A model generated the notes under the pieces. The model was not told where the DNA came from. It did no database searches and was given only the letters and a program-made list of their open reading frames with translations. Both the position numbers and the translations under genes were made by a program. This document shows positions 32,025 to 42,000 of a DNA stretch of 64,000 bases, one piece after another (the stretch's first letter is position 1; every line of letters starts with the position of its first letter). The DNA is taken from positions 248,001 through 312,000 of the forward strand of contig JAQMWT010000664.1 of NCBI GenBank assembly GCA_029834535.1. The letters run 5' to 3'. Source of the DNA: Chrysophaeum taylorii. Its lineage: Eukaryota > Sar > Pelagophyceae > Pelagomonadales > Pelagomonadaceae.

Positions 32025-32109
32025 CTTCGTCATAAGAAGATCTTCTTTTTCCTGTTTTCGCGTCAGCAGGGGGGCCGCGGTACGGAATCACAGAGAAAAT
32101 TAATTTATT

Positions 32110-32400
32110 TCACGCAGCAGAGGGACGACGACGGCTTTGTTGATGGTGGACCGCCACCGAGGTCTTGTGCTGCTGCTGCTGCTGCTGCTGCTGCGAGGTC
32201 GTGCAAAAGCAGCGTCGCAGGCCGTGTTGGTCCAAAAACAATCGACCTGTCGTCCGTCGCGTTCTGCCCAACCGAGCGCGGAGGACTTCTTTTTTTCGCC
32301 GGGTGCTAGTAACCGGCCGGCCAGCCCGGGAGGAGGCGTGCAGCACCTGTCTCACTCCTTGCCGCCGCAGCAAAGGAGCAAGCGCGTGAGGAGGCGCCAT
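32110..32400 (-). CDS. Hypothetical poly-Q ORF, possible organelle-targeted protein
   Basis: A 96-codon ATG ORF begins MAPPHALAPLLRRQGVRQVL, an arginine-rich, acid-poor N-terminus like a mitochondrial presequence. It contains eight consecutive glutamines encoded by a CAG run (CTG on the plus strand, ~32,167-32,197). No domain is recognised. Its start is ~360 bp from the divergent FAIM-PX-PDZ gene, so the two could share a promoter region, while its 3' end lies close to Copia debris. It may be a first exon, a truncated gene or chance. Confidence 0.3.
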   Translation of the reverse strand: MAPPHALAPLLRRQGVRQVLHASSRAGRPVTSTRRKKEVLRARLGRTRRTTGRLFLDQHGLRRCFCTTSQQQQQQQQHKTSVAVHHQQSRRRPSAA

Positions 32401-32557
32401 CCGCAACCAACGGTTTTAGCGATCGCAGGGTGCGATCAAGCTCACGCTATCCCCCTGCTTATTCAATCAATCAATCAATCAACAAAACGCTGGCGCATTC
32501 ATTATTACACGTCGTCGTCGTCGTCGTCGTCGTCGCTTGTAATCAATCAATCAGCCC

Positions 32558-32566
32558 TATATAAAG
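32558..32566 (+). promoter_or_regulatory. Candidate TATA box of the FAIM-PX-PDZ gene
   Basis: TATATAAAG lies about 195 bp upstream of the ATG at 32,761, within AT-rich DNA containing AATCAATC and GTCGTC repeats. A second TATAAATAAA lies ~30 bp downstream. The position is plausible for a core promoter with a long leader; this is inference from sequence only. Confidence 0.35.
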
Positions 32567-32760
32567 TCAGCTTTGCTCCTCTTCTCGTCGTGTATAAATA
32601 AATTTACGGGAATTTTCGCATTCGTTATGACTACTACTAGCAGCCAACTCGGTCCCCTCTGGTGTCCCACACTCTCACCACCACCAGATCGCTGGATAAA
32701 AACTTCTTTTCATTCCACAGAAGTTCAAGAAAGTTATAATACTTAAACCCTAAAGAAGGC

Positions 32761-33669
32761 ATGGTGAGTCTCGCGAGCGGCGACGTGAACAGGACGTGGA
32801 AGTTTGGGGAGCACGAAGTGACGTTGTATCACCACTCGGTGACGGGGGCGCGGGTCGCGACGTACGACCACGAGGAGATCCCGAATTCGCTGGGGACGAC
32901 GTCCATATTCCACGGCCCAACAACGATTCCGTTTCCAAATGGCATGGTCACGATTCAGAGATTCGGTATTGGATTTCGATACGCGTGCCTTGTTGATGGC
33001 AGACCGATTCCCGAAGCGTCGACGGTTCCGTCCTCGGGATTCCAGGCGCGCGTCACAGGACATGTGACGGCGCGAGATTCGGGCGCTTCTACCGAATGGT
33101 ACGCGGTCGAAAGCGCCGGAACGACGGTTCACCGGAGATTTCGCGATTTTGTGGAACTCGACGAATCTGTGATGGCGGCGCTGTGCGGCCACCACATGCG
33201 GAGTTCGCTCCCGCGTTTGCCGCCAAAAAAATTCAAGTTCACGACCGACCACAGAGACCCCGAGTTTTTGGCTCAAAGGGCTCGGGATCTCGACGTTTAC
33301 GTCCGACGCCTCTGCGACATGAAGCACGCCTGGGCGGCGCCATCGATGGCGCCCTTTTTCGGCGTCGCCGAAAGCGCTCGGGAATATTCGGTTCTCTTTC
33401 CCGATCGAATTCTGGGATTTACGGTCGGGAAATGTGGCGCGAAGAAAACGCCCGAGAAAGATGGCGTCTACGAACCCCCCGACTTCCCCGCCGAAGTCGC
33501 ATCCTCCGCCTCCGGCCCCCCCGACGTCGGCGACCTCGTCTCCAAAATATCCGGGACCCCCACGTGCTCCCTCCGCTTCAAAGACGTCATCAACCTCATC
33601 AAAAACTCCCCCCGCCCGATCATGATCCACTTCATCTCCACCTTCGACCCCCACCTCGCCACCGTTTAA
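32761..33669 (+). CDS. FAIM-like / PX / PDZ-like three-domain protein
   Basis: An intact 302-codon gene. Residues ~10-85 resemble the FAIM beta-sandwich (WKFGEHEVTLYHHSVTGARV, then GFRYACLVDG at 71-80). Residues ~93-203 form a PX domain: RRFRDF at 125-130, the proline-rich LPRLPPKKF at 150-158, then FLAQRARDLDVYVRRL, the usual phosphoinositide-binding layout. Residues ~209-291 look like a PDZ domain: LGF loop at 218-220, then VGDLVSKISG and FKDVINLIKNSPRPIMIHFI. PX domains bind membrane phosphoinositides and PDZ domains bind C-terminal peptides, so a peripheral endosomal adaptor is plausible (inference). The ATG is the first in the frame, in the context AGGCATGG. Base composition is regular and no break is seen, in contrast with the surrounding transposon debris. 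Confidence 0.85.
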   Translation: MVSLASGDVNRTWKFGEHEVTLYHHSVTGARVATYDHEEIPNSLGTTSIFHGPTTIPFPNGMVTIQRFGIGFRYACLVDGRPIPEASTVPSSGFQARVTGHVTARDSGASTEWYAVESAGTTVHRRFRDFVELDESVMAALCGHHMRSSLPRLPPKKFKFTTDHRDPEFLAQRARDLDVYVRRLCDMKHAWAAPSMAPFFGVAESAREYSVLFPDRILGFTVGKCGAKKTPEKDGVYEPPDFPAEVASSASGPPDVGDLVSKISGTPTCSLRFKDVINLIKNSPRPIMIHFISTFDPHLATV

Positions 33670-33960
33670 TTAATTATTACCGAGTGCGAGGGTGGTTTTT
33701 TTTTTTTTCCTCGAATGATTTTTTTTCCTCATCCTTACCCTTAATAATTCATTTCGTGATGGCGTAGAGAGTGCGGTCACGTTTATATCGGCGACGACGA
33801 CGACGACGTCGTCGTAAAGGTCCTCGACCTTCCAGCTGCCGGCGCCCGATCGAAGCTCTTTCTCGATCATCTCCGCGAGGGAGGGAGAAAGGAATCGCTG
33901 TTTTCGCGCCGCTCGCTCGGGTCGAAGCGGCGGCCTTGCTCCTGTCTCGGTGACGTTCAT
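33670..33960 (-). CDS. Hypothetical convergent ORF, 96 codons
   Basis: An ATG ORF begins MNVTETGARPPLRPERAARK. It contains a plausible amphipathic helix (RFLSPSLAEMIEKELRSG) and a hydrophobic stretch (DDVVVVVADINVTALS), then a lysine-rich end translated through poly-T. Its stop directly abuts the FAIM-PX-PDZ stop. The hydrophobic part comes from a GACGAC/GTCGTC triplet run, which weakens the case. It could be the last exon of a host gene or chance. Confidence 0.25.
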   Translation of the reverse strand: MNVTETGARPPLRPERAARKQRFLSPSLAEMIEKELRSGAGSWKVEDLYDDVVVVVADINVTALSTPSRNELLRVRMRKKNHSRKKKKTTLALGNN

Positions 33961-34059
33961 GACGTGTTGCCACTAGTCTCGAAGCCATCGAATCAAAATC
34001 GCTTCTCGACGACCACGTTCATCATCATCATCGTGGCCCAGCTCCGCCCTTCAAATAAT

Positions 34060-35170
34060 CCCCAAACCAACCGCTGCTGGGCTGAGACGCGTGCCGAATA
34101 CTTTGGGGGCTAACCCCTCTCTCTCCAGCTTGTTCGGGCCGAAGGTTTGCACTCGCATATTTTGGGCACTGATTTCGTTCTCGACGCTCGCGGCAAGGTG
34201 CTTCTCGCGCAGGCCCCAACCTTGTCAACCGCGGAGGAGCGCGGACCACCACCCGGCACGACGGCCTGCTCGACTGCGTCCTCTGCAGCGTCAAAGAGGC
34301 CGGCATCCCAGCAGCCTGTAAAACCGAGGCTTTCGGCATCTTTGCTGACGTCGTCGCCCCTACCATTCGCACGCGCGCCTCTACGGCCGGTACCGAGGAG
34401 GCAATCTCGCCCGTCGCCGCGTCGTCCCAGACATCCTCGCCACGCTCGAGACAACAAGGAGCAACTCTACGACATCACAGTCACATGCATGGGGTTCGTT
34501 CGTTCTACACCGCCCATTCCATCCCTCCCAGCCGTCGCCCGTCGATCGGCGCGCAGCGCAAGTCCACTCCGAATACCTCGCTCGCGCCCGCATTGGCATC
34601 GACGCCATCATCCCCCCAGCCGGGTACAGCACCACCGCCTGGCTTCTTGGGCCCTGTTGTCGAACAGCGGCTACGTAGCTACGGTACCGTCGCCGGCCTC
34701 GTCTTTGGTGCCTCCGGTGAGGCCAGCGCGGCGTGCCACGCTCTCGCCCAAACATGCGCAGAGCGCATCGCTGCGCGAACCTGGGTGGCAAGCGGCTGCG
34801 CCAACTTTGAACACAGAGGCAAAGGCGGCCCAAAAAAAACTCGCCGCATCTACCGTGAATGGGGGATCGCCAACGCATTAGGCCGGGCTCGCTGTGCCCC
34901 CACCGCCCTCACCCATGTCGTCGCCTGCCTCGGGGAACCTCACCCAGGCCGCCGCCCGATCCCAGCAGGACGTCACCCTTCGTCGCACATACGTCCGGCG
35001 GCAGCATGCGTACGACCTACCAAGGCGGGGCCCTTGGTCCTCTCTTCGCCTGCCCCACGACTCGGCGATGACCCCGACGACTAGGTCCCGCGTACTTATT
35101 TATCTCCGCCCGTCAGGCACATCCCTCCTACCCCACTAACCCACCCGCATCCTTCATGCCCCCTACACGT
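34060..35170 (+). mobile_element. LINE2: reverse-transcriptase C-terminus and 3' UTR
   Basis: Overlapping frames (34,147-34,881 and 34,485-35,084) carry pieces resembling the nuclease-like C-terminus found after algal LINE reverse transcriptases (DCVLCSVKEAGIPAACKTEA, NNKEQLYDITVTCMG, ALAQTCAERIAARTW). The coding end (DDPDD, stop ~35,082) is followed by the 3' UTR motif TCCCGCGTACTTATTTATCT found in all other LINE2 tails here. It is 5'-truncated and has at least two frame changes. Confidence 0.65.
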
Positions 35171-35269
35171 AGTGTAGATTTCCTACTAGTATGTTAACAC
35201 CGTAACTATGTGACGTCGCACGTATCAACGGGGTATACTAATTTTCGTGCACAAAAAAAAAAATCTTGT

Positions 35270-36470
35270 GACGTGTCCGAGGATGACGAGGAGAAGCCAT
35301 TTAAGCCATCATCATTTTCAGCTCGAATCCGCCATCACAGCCCCGAGTCCCTGCGATGTCGTCAAGAGACTGGCTATGTACTGGAAGGCTTCATGAAGCA
35401 TCTGCATGTGCTGACACTCCAAACCGAAGGCGACGTTCCGGTCGTCGTCGTCGATATGGTTCGCGCCATAAACACCGTCCGCGCACTCAACAAGCTGAAA
35501 CGAGACACACTTCATGTACCGATGATGCGCGAGGCGGGCCTCGTGAACAAGCGCAAGTTCCATGAGGTGGAATGGGGTGAATGCGATGGATTGGTCTCAA
35601 CTGCTCGGGATATTTGCATAAAAAAAGAACCGGAGAGGCGCTGCACGCAGTTCACCCCACCGAAGGCTCTCGGCGGCAACCTGATGATGCTTATCCCTAC
35701 GATCAATATTGAAAAAAAAGTGCTCCCTGTTGCGGCGCAGGCTACTTTAGTAGTCAAGAGACTCGGTTCGACAGTACATGGAGAGAGAGGCAGCGCGCGC
35801 GTTGGACTTGACGCAAGCAGCGGAGCCAACACTGCTGCCTTCCCCAATGAAGCGACGCAAAACGAGCCATAGTGATGACGACAACGACGACGACGACGGC
35901 GATATGCTAGATTTAGGTAGCGCGACAGCGACAACTCGAAGAAGGCCGCAAGTGCTCCGCAGGCCCACAACGCACAAGTAGAAAAGGCAAAGAAGTTCCT
36001 CTCTATGCCCAGGACAGAATGGTCACGTTTCGTCAGAGAAGATGGCATTCGAGGCAAGCGAGATGGTCAACTGTACGCTGATCCCAAGATCCGGGCAGAT
36101 AACCCGACTGCGACGCTCATGTTCGAAAGTAAAGGCAGCGCGACTCAAACTGAGGAGGCGCACGAGGAACGTGTGTTCCGATTTTTTTGGGGAAACTGAC
36201 TGACTGACGAAAAGCGCGCTCCGTTTTTATTCTTCAAGTGTCTCGCCTCGATAATTATAATTCTTGGTTCGTTTGTCGTCATCAAACACAACTACCCCTT
36301 CTGGAAGTACGTGCATGGCGACATTGAATATGACCGCCTGAGGGAAATCTACAAGAAGACGCCAAACACACTAGGCGATCATGATTTTCCAGGCGAAGAA
36401 ACTGACGTCGATGATGATGATGATGACGGCGAAGATGCGGAGGAAGCGAACGACAACGACTTCTGACGAC
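35270..36470 (+). repeat. R1 dispersed repeat, copy 3
   Basis: LTLQTEGDVPVVVVDMVRAI (35,41x) matches LTLQTEGDVPVAADMERVYV at ~43.84 kb. MFESKGSATQTEEAHEERVF (~36.12 kb) matches LLFESKGCAQFTEAHEERVF (~44.42 kb), and FVIIKHNYPF matches FVIIKHNFPF. This copy diverges more than copies 1 and 2. It has an extra segment (RDTLHVPMMREAGLVNKRKF) and an acidic C-terminus. It is broken near 35.9 and 36.2 kb and its function is unknown. Confidence 0.65.
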
Positions 36471-36753
36471 GACTGAGAGGCATCAAAACAACAACACGGT
36501 ATATTCATATGACCGCCATGTTCTTTTCACGTGCACCTGGTGCCGCCGTGTCTCGGAACGTCGAAGACTATAGGACATGCCGCAGCTTCTCTCACCACCA
36601 CCACCCTCCCTACTACCCCCTCCCCTCGCTCTGCTCTCGCCTCACTCAACGCTCCGGCTTTGATCCCCCCCCCTTCCTTCTTTGCCAGCCCCCCGCCTTA
36701 TCCTTAGAGTTCTTAACTCTGTAACCAACCCCTCCCCTCTTAGCAGTCGACCT
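36471..36753. other. Pyrimidine-rich spacer with a LINE2 tail scrap
   Basis: A C/T-rich stretch ends with CCCCTCTTAGCAGTCGACCT (36,733-36,752), the LINE2 3' motif. A 71-codon frame at 36,509-36,724 is low-complexity and probably not a gene. Confidence 0.4.
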
Positions 36754-37164
36754 TTAAACCCCCTCCCCTCCCCTCCCCAAAACTGCCTCGTCCACAAATT
36801 GCGGCTTGCGGCAACGCAGTTGTACTATCAAAAAGTGAGTAAGACTTAGCGCAGAGGGCAGACAATCGCGAATGCGGACAGGCAGCGAACGCGAACGAGA
36901 ACGAGAACTCGCCGCGAACGCGAACCAGTAGCGAACCCGAACCCTGGGTTCGTTGCTTCCTTTAGCGTTCAAGGGCTTGATCATCTTGATGAAGAACGGC
37001 GTGTTGCCCCCAGTGATGTTCTCGGTGACGGTGGCGGCAGACGTCGACATACCCCTCGATCCGATCCTCCGCACGACTTGCACCTCGCGGTGGGAACGCA
37101 GTCGATTCCAAATACACTGAATCCGCGGTGCGATGGCTGTCCCACGCGCGTCATCCAAGTCCAT
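36754..37164 (-). repeat. R2 unclassified repeat, copy 1 (ORF of 136 codons)
   Basis: An ATG ORF contains TPFFIKMIKPLNAKGSNEPR, which corresponds to NTFYFIDMIKALNAAYKVKR on the minus strand at ~38.1 kb. QVVRRIGSRG likewise matches QVVSKQASV. The two are diverged copies of one protein. No family is recognised, and an Arg/Ser-rich stretch follows. Confidence 0.4.
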
Positions 37165-37483
37165 GGCCCTTTTTTATCTTCTTGGCGAGGTTCCACTCAA
37201 AGACTATAGGCTTCGCCGAACACCAGGGGCAGCGCACATCTCCAGCTGGTAGTTTTTCCATCCTCGTTTCGGTGAATCGCGCGAACGCCTCTCTTCGGAC
37301 GCCCGCCCCGCATCGTCGCCTCCAGACGGGCATGCGCCTCAGCAGTGTTGAAATTTGCGGGAGCGCCTCCTTTTGAAGACACCGATTATGAGTGCAGAGT
37401 TTAATCCGGGTTAAAACGGGTCCAAAACTACTGAGTTTAATCCGGCGCGGTGTTTAGGCTCGGTCTAAAAGGAGCACTAATAA

Positions 37484-37828
37484 CTATTTTTTCGTCCGGA
37501 ACGGCTCGATTGAGCCGACTAGACAAAAGCGCTGAGGAATGGCGTCCTGCAGGGCCTTGACGACGTGGGCCGCTTTGTCTGACACCCTTGACCTCGGCCA
37601 CGCCCGAGGATGGAGGTGATCTCGTGATCTTTGCGACGTCGTTGCGCTTTTGAGTTTGGCCTCGGGAGCGAGGTCGAGTGGACTGGAAGTTCGCTCCGCC
37701 ATATGCTCAACGCTGCTGATTTTTTTTCGCATCAGGAGTGTACGACTTCTTATAGTGCCATACCCAACATTAATTTATGATCCCTGGGTACGTAAACCAT
37801 GATCCCCCAAGGGAATTAATTTTCCCCG
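37484..37828 (-). mobile_element. MULE-3: end of a Mutator-like element
   Basis: The terminal region 37,745-37,828 (CTTATAGTGCCATACCC ... CCTGGGTACGTAAACCATGA) matches the terminal repeats of MULE-1 and MULE-2. Next to it, on the minus strand, begins the same ORF start as in those elements (ATG after CAGCAT: MAERTSSPLDLAPEAKLK). Only this end and ~80 codons are recognisable. Confidence 0.65.
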
Positions 37829-38063
37829 AACCGCCACGTCAGCTCACCACGTACACTCGTCGTGCTAATTAAATTAACCCCGAGTTGAGCGCCGGCCTCG
37901 GTCTTGGAAGAAGCCGTCGTCGAACCCAACTGCGGTTCGAGCGAAGTTGCCACTGGCGAACACACATCTTGTTGATTGATATTATGTGCGCTCTCTTCGT
38001 TCGTTCGTTCGAAAAAGCCGTGGCGCGCCGACCGAAAGGCCCCGGACTTGGGCAAGTGCCGCT

Positions 38064-38627
38064 TCACTTTGTAGGCCGCGTTGAGCGAGCGAGCGCCTTG
38101 ATCATATCGATGAAGTAAAAGGTGTTGACGATTCTGCTGAAAATCAAAATCGCAACCAACCATGAATTTATTTGGTGATCTTCCTTCTCGTTGATAAGTG
38201 TGGTACGGCACGTATTACACCTGTCAGTGACTTCGGTGACACTAGCTTGCTTCGACACGACTTGCGACGGAGTCGTCCCAGTCTCCGACAACAACAACAA
38301 CCAAGGCGCGCGGACGATGTCGCCGTCGAGGCGCGAAGAAGGTCGTGGACAGCAGCGGGCCGATGGTTTTACATTCGTGGCCCATACAGACCCCGAGATG
38401 TTCTTAGCGTCTGACGACTTGCTCGCGAGCGTGCACTTACTTATTAACGCGCCATCGGGTGTGTGATTGCAATCCAGGATGATGCGCTCAACCCATCGAG
38501 TTGGCTTGAACTTTTTGCCCGTGCGTGCGTGCGTGCCGCCGCACATCTCCATTCGAACGTGCCGTCGCCCTTCGGCGTTGTGATCACGTAGTCGCTCGCC
38601 GAACTCCTGGGCCGTCCCCCTCACCAT
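38064..38627 (-). repeat. R2 unclassified repeat, copy 2 (ORF of 187 codons)
   Basis: An ATG ORF begins MVRGTAQEFGERLRDHNAEG. It contains RWVERIILDCNHTPDGALIS and a CxxC (DRCNTCRTT), then the FYFIDMIKAL block shared with R2 copy 1. Another frame (37,816-38,211) continues the similarity. I do not recognise the protein. Its repetition and neighbourhood suggest a mobile element gene. Confidence 0.4.
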
Positions 38628-39035
38628 AACGGTCACCGGCGTGTGCAACTTCAACAGGAGGCAGCCAGCGTGTGGCACAGAAGAGAAATGGAAGAGAAAA
38701 CGTGATGCTCCCCGACCACAAACTGACGTCCTGCAACGTTTTTTTTCTTGAGCGAGTTTCGGTGTCAACCGGACGCGAGATGATGTTTAGATCGGCAAAA
38801 AACCAAGTTGAAACCTTGGTTTTAAACCGGTTTAAAACATGTACCAAAGTACTAAAACTAAACTCTGACCTTTCATAATTTAGGTACGGTAAGATTGATT
38901 CCCACAATAAATCGCGATATTTTTGATCGCGGTTATTATTTATTATCCGGTGAAAAAGTTTGTCGTCACCAGAAAAAACGGCCCTTCTCAACGGTCTTTT
39001 TCGTAACGGACCTCGGCGAGTTTTTTATGACGACG

Positions 39036-42000
39036 ATGGAGGGCGTGCATGGAAAAAAAAGGCGCCACGACGACGACGATCGGAAGAACTGGCTCGTCGA
39101 CGAACCATCACCTCGCGGTCGACGGATGGCCGACCCTCGGCGCTGCGATGATGCCCGTCCTCGACGAGGATGGGACGGGCGGCCGCCGTCACCACTACTC
39201 AGGAGGCGACGCGCCGACTCGCCATCAACCTACTACGAGCGCCACCAAAAAAGGCGCCCAAAGCCGTCGTCGTCGTGGCCTCACGAAGCTGCTGGTGGAG
39301 GGCGAGACGACCGGCGGCGCGGTCCTAATCGGGACCGTTCGCCGATGCGACGACGACGACGAATCCCCGACCACGCAGCAAACAACAACCAGTGGAGCCG
39401 CCGCGAGGACTATGACGGTCGAGGCTCCCCGCACCTCTGTTCTCGGTCGCCAAGGCGAAGACGACCTGGCACGCACGACCACCTGCGGCGCGACGGTGGT
39501 CAGAGAGACTGGCGCCGTTCTCGGTCGCCGGCGCGACGACAAGCGGGCGAGACTCAGCGCTCTGGGCATGGCCGCTACTCCGAAGGTCGCGGCGCCGAGA
39601 CTCCCTCGAACCTCACGCTAGCCAGCAGTTCCGAGGCACCGCGATGGCAACAAATTCAATGGGGGAAGCAGATGACGGACCGCGGTGCGACTCCCGAAAC
39701 GATTCTCTCGCTCGTCGCGGCTCGTGGCGACGAATTCAGCGCTCGCAACTTATCGACTGCCGCACACCGTGTCGCCAAAATGTCTCGAGGCCGAAACCGC
39801 GACGTGCAACGCGATCGCCGCGTGATGGCATTTGCCGACGCTTGTCGGCGGCGCATTCGAGAGTTCGACGCGCAAGCGCTCGCCAACACGGCGTGGGCCT
39901 TCGCGACGGCGCGCATCGAGGCACCTGAGCTCTTCGCGGCGATCGCCGGCGCGGCTTCATCGCGGCTTGGCGAGTTCAATCCGCAGAACCTCGCCAACAC
40001 GGCGTGGGCCTTCGCGACGGCGCGCATCGAGGCACCCGAGCTCTTCGCGGCGATCGCCGGCGCGGCTTCATCGCGGCTTGGCGAGTTCGGTCCTCAGGGG
40101 CTTGCCAACACAGCGTGGGCCTTCGCGACGGCGCGCATCGAGGCACCTCATCTCTTCGCGGCGATCGCCGGCGCGGCTTCATCGCGGCTTGGCGAGTTCG
40201 GTCCTCAGGGGCTTGCCAACACAGCGTGGGCCTTCGCGACGGCGCGCATCGAGGCACCTGAGCTCTTCGCGGCGATCGCCGGCGCGGCTTCATCGCGGCC
40301 TGGCGAGTTCAATCCGCAGGAATTCGCCAACACGGCATGGGCCTTCGCGACGGCGCGCATCGAGGCACCTCCGCTTTTCGACGCGATCGCCGGCGCGGCT
40401 TCATCGCGGCTTGGCGAGTTCAAACCGCAGGAACTCGCTAACACGGCGTGGGCCTTCGCGACGGCGCGCATCGAGGCACCCGTGCTCTTCGACGCGATCG
40501 CCGGCGCGGCTTCTTCGCGGCTTGGCGAGTTCAAACCGCAAGAACTCGCCAACACGGCGTGGGCCTTCGCGACGGCGCGCATCGAGGCACCTCAGCTTTT
40601 CGACTCGATTGCCGGCGCGGCTTCATTGCGGCTTGGCGAGTTCAATCCGCAGGACCTCGCCAACACGGCGTGGGCCTTCGCGACGGCGCGTATTGAGGCA
40701 CCAGAGCTCTTCGACGCGGTCGCCGGCGCGGCTTCATCTCGGCTTGGCGAGTTCAAACCGCAGGAACTCGCTAACACGGCGTGGGCCTTCGCGACGGCGC
40801 GCATCGAGGCACCCGTGCTCTTCGACGCGATCGCCGGCGCGGCTTCTTCGCGGCTTGGCGAGTTCAAACCGCAGGAACTCGCCAACACGGCGTGGGCCTT
40901 CGCGACGGCGCGCATCGAGGCACCTCAGCTTTTCGACTCGATTGCCGGCGCGGCTTCATTGCGGCTTGGCGAGTTCAATCCGCAGGACCTCGCCAACACG
41001 GCGTGGGCCTTCGCGACGGCGCGCGTCGAGGCACCAGAGCTCTTCGACGCGGTCGCCGGCGCGGCTTCATCTCGGCTTGGCGAGTTCAATCAGCAGGGCC
41101 TCGCCAACACAGCGTGGGCCTTCGCGACGGCGCGCATCGAGGCACCTCAGCTTTTCGACGCGATTGCCAGCGCGGCTTCATCGCGGCTTGGCGAGTTCAA
41201 TCCGCAGGACCTCACCAACACGGCATGGGCCTTCGCGACGGCGCGCATCGAGGCACCCGTGCTCTTCGACGCGATCGCCGGCGCGGCTTCTTCGCGGCTT
41301 GGCGAGTTCAAACCGCAGGAACTCGCCAACACGGCGTGGGCCTTCGCGACGGCGCGCATCGAGGCACCTCAGCTTTTCGACGCGATTGCCAGCGCGGCTT
41401 CATCGCGGCTTGAGGAGTTCAATCCGCAGGACCTCACCAACACGGCATGGGCCTTTGCGACGGCGCGCATCGAGGCACCAGAGCTCTTCGCGACGATCGC
41501 CAGCACGGCTTCATCTCGGCTTGGCGAGTTTAATCCGCAGGGTCTCGCCAACACGGCGTGGGCCTTCGCCACGTCGGGCATCGAGGCACCTAAGCTTTTT
41601 GACTCGATTGCCCTGGCAGCCTGGTCACGGCTGGGCGAATTCAGTCCTCGAAGTCTTGCCAACGCGGCGTGGTCATTCGCCTGCGTTGACTGGAAAAAGG
41701 ACCCCGTGTTTTTCACCGAGCTCGCCAACTTTGCTGTCACAGATCTCGATGCCTTCGATGATCATGCACTGTCACAGCTCCACCTTACTTCGCTGCACTT
41801 TGGCCTCGAGTGGCCCGACCGGTGCTCCCCGCTGTCAAAGCACCCGCAGATGCTCCAGATGGCGTATCAACGTCAGGACCCAACGCCGTCCCAGCTCCAA
41901 CGGGACGTTGCGACCGCGCTCGACCGAGTTGGCTGGATGCACGTCTTCGAGCACGTGACCGAAGAGGGATTGTCGCTTGACATGGCTCAACCTGACACCA

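Larger units (their letters stand above)
37395..38867. mobile_element. Possible DNA element with CAGAGTTTA ends
   Basis: CAGAGTTTA at 37,395-37,403 is inverted as TAAACTCTG ending at 38,867. TTAAAAC/GTTTTAA and CCGGTTTAAA motifs lie just inside both ends. A CAGAG start would fit hAT elements, but no 8-bp target duplication is visible. The interval contains R2 copy 2 and MULE-3 sequence, so boundaries are uncertain. Confidence 0.3.

Noticed and set aside
37816-38211. A 131-codon minus-strand ORF as a separate gene
   Set aside because: It overlaps the R2 ORF and the MULE-3 terminal region. Only a short block resembles R2, so it is treated as part of the repeat debris.
38895-39035. Longer N-terminus of RAP2
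   Set aside because: The upstream extension has no ATG before 39,027, is AT-rich, and does not align with RAP1.
39832-41958. A 708-codon alternative frame over RAP2 and similar long frames over RAP1 (21,653-22,769, both strands)
   Set aside because: The 111-bp unit has no stops in several frames, so the array opens long shadow ORFs. Only the frame ending in the RAP domain has conserved protein features.
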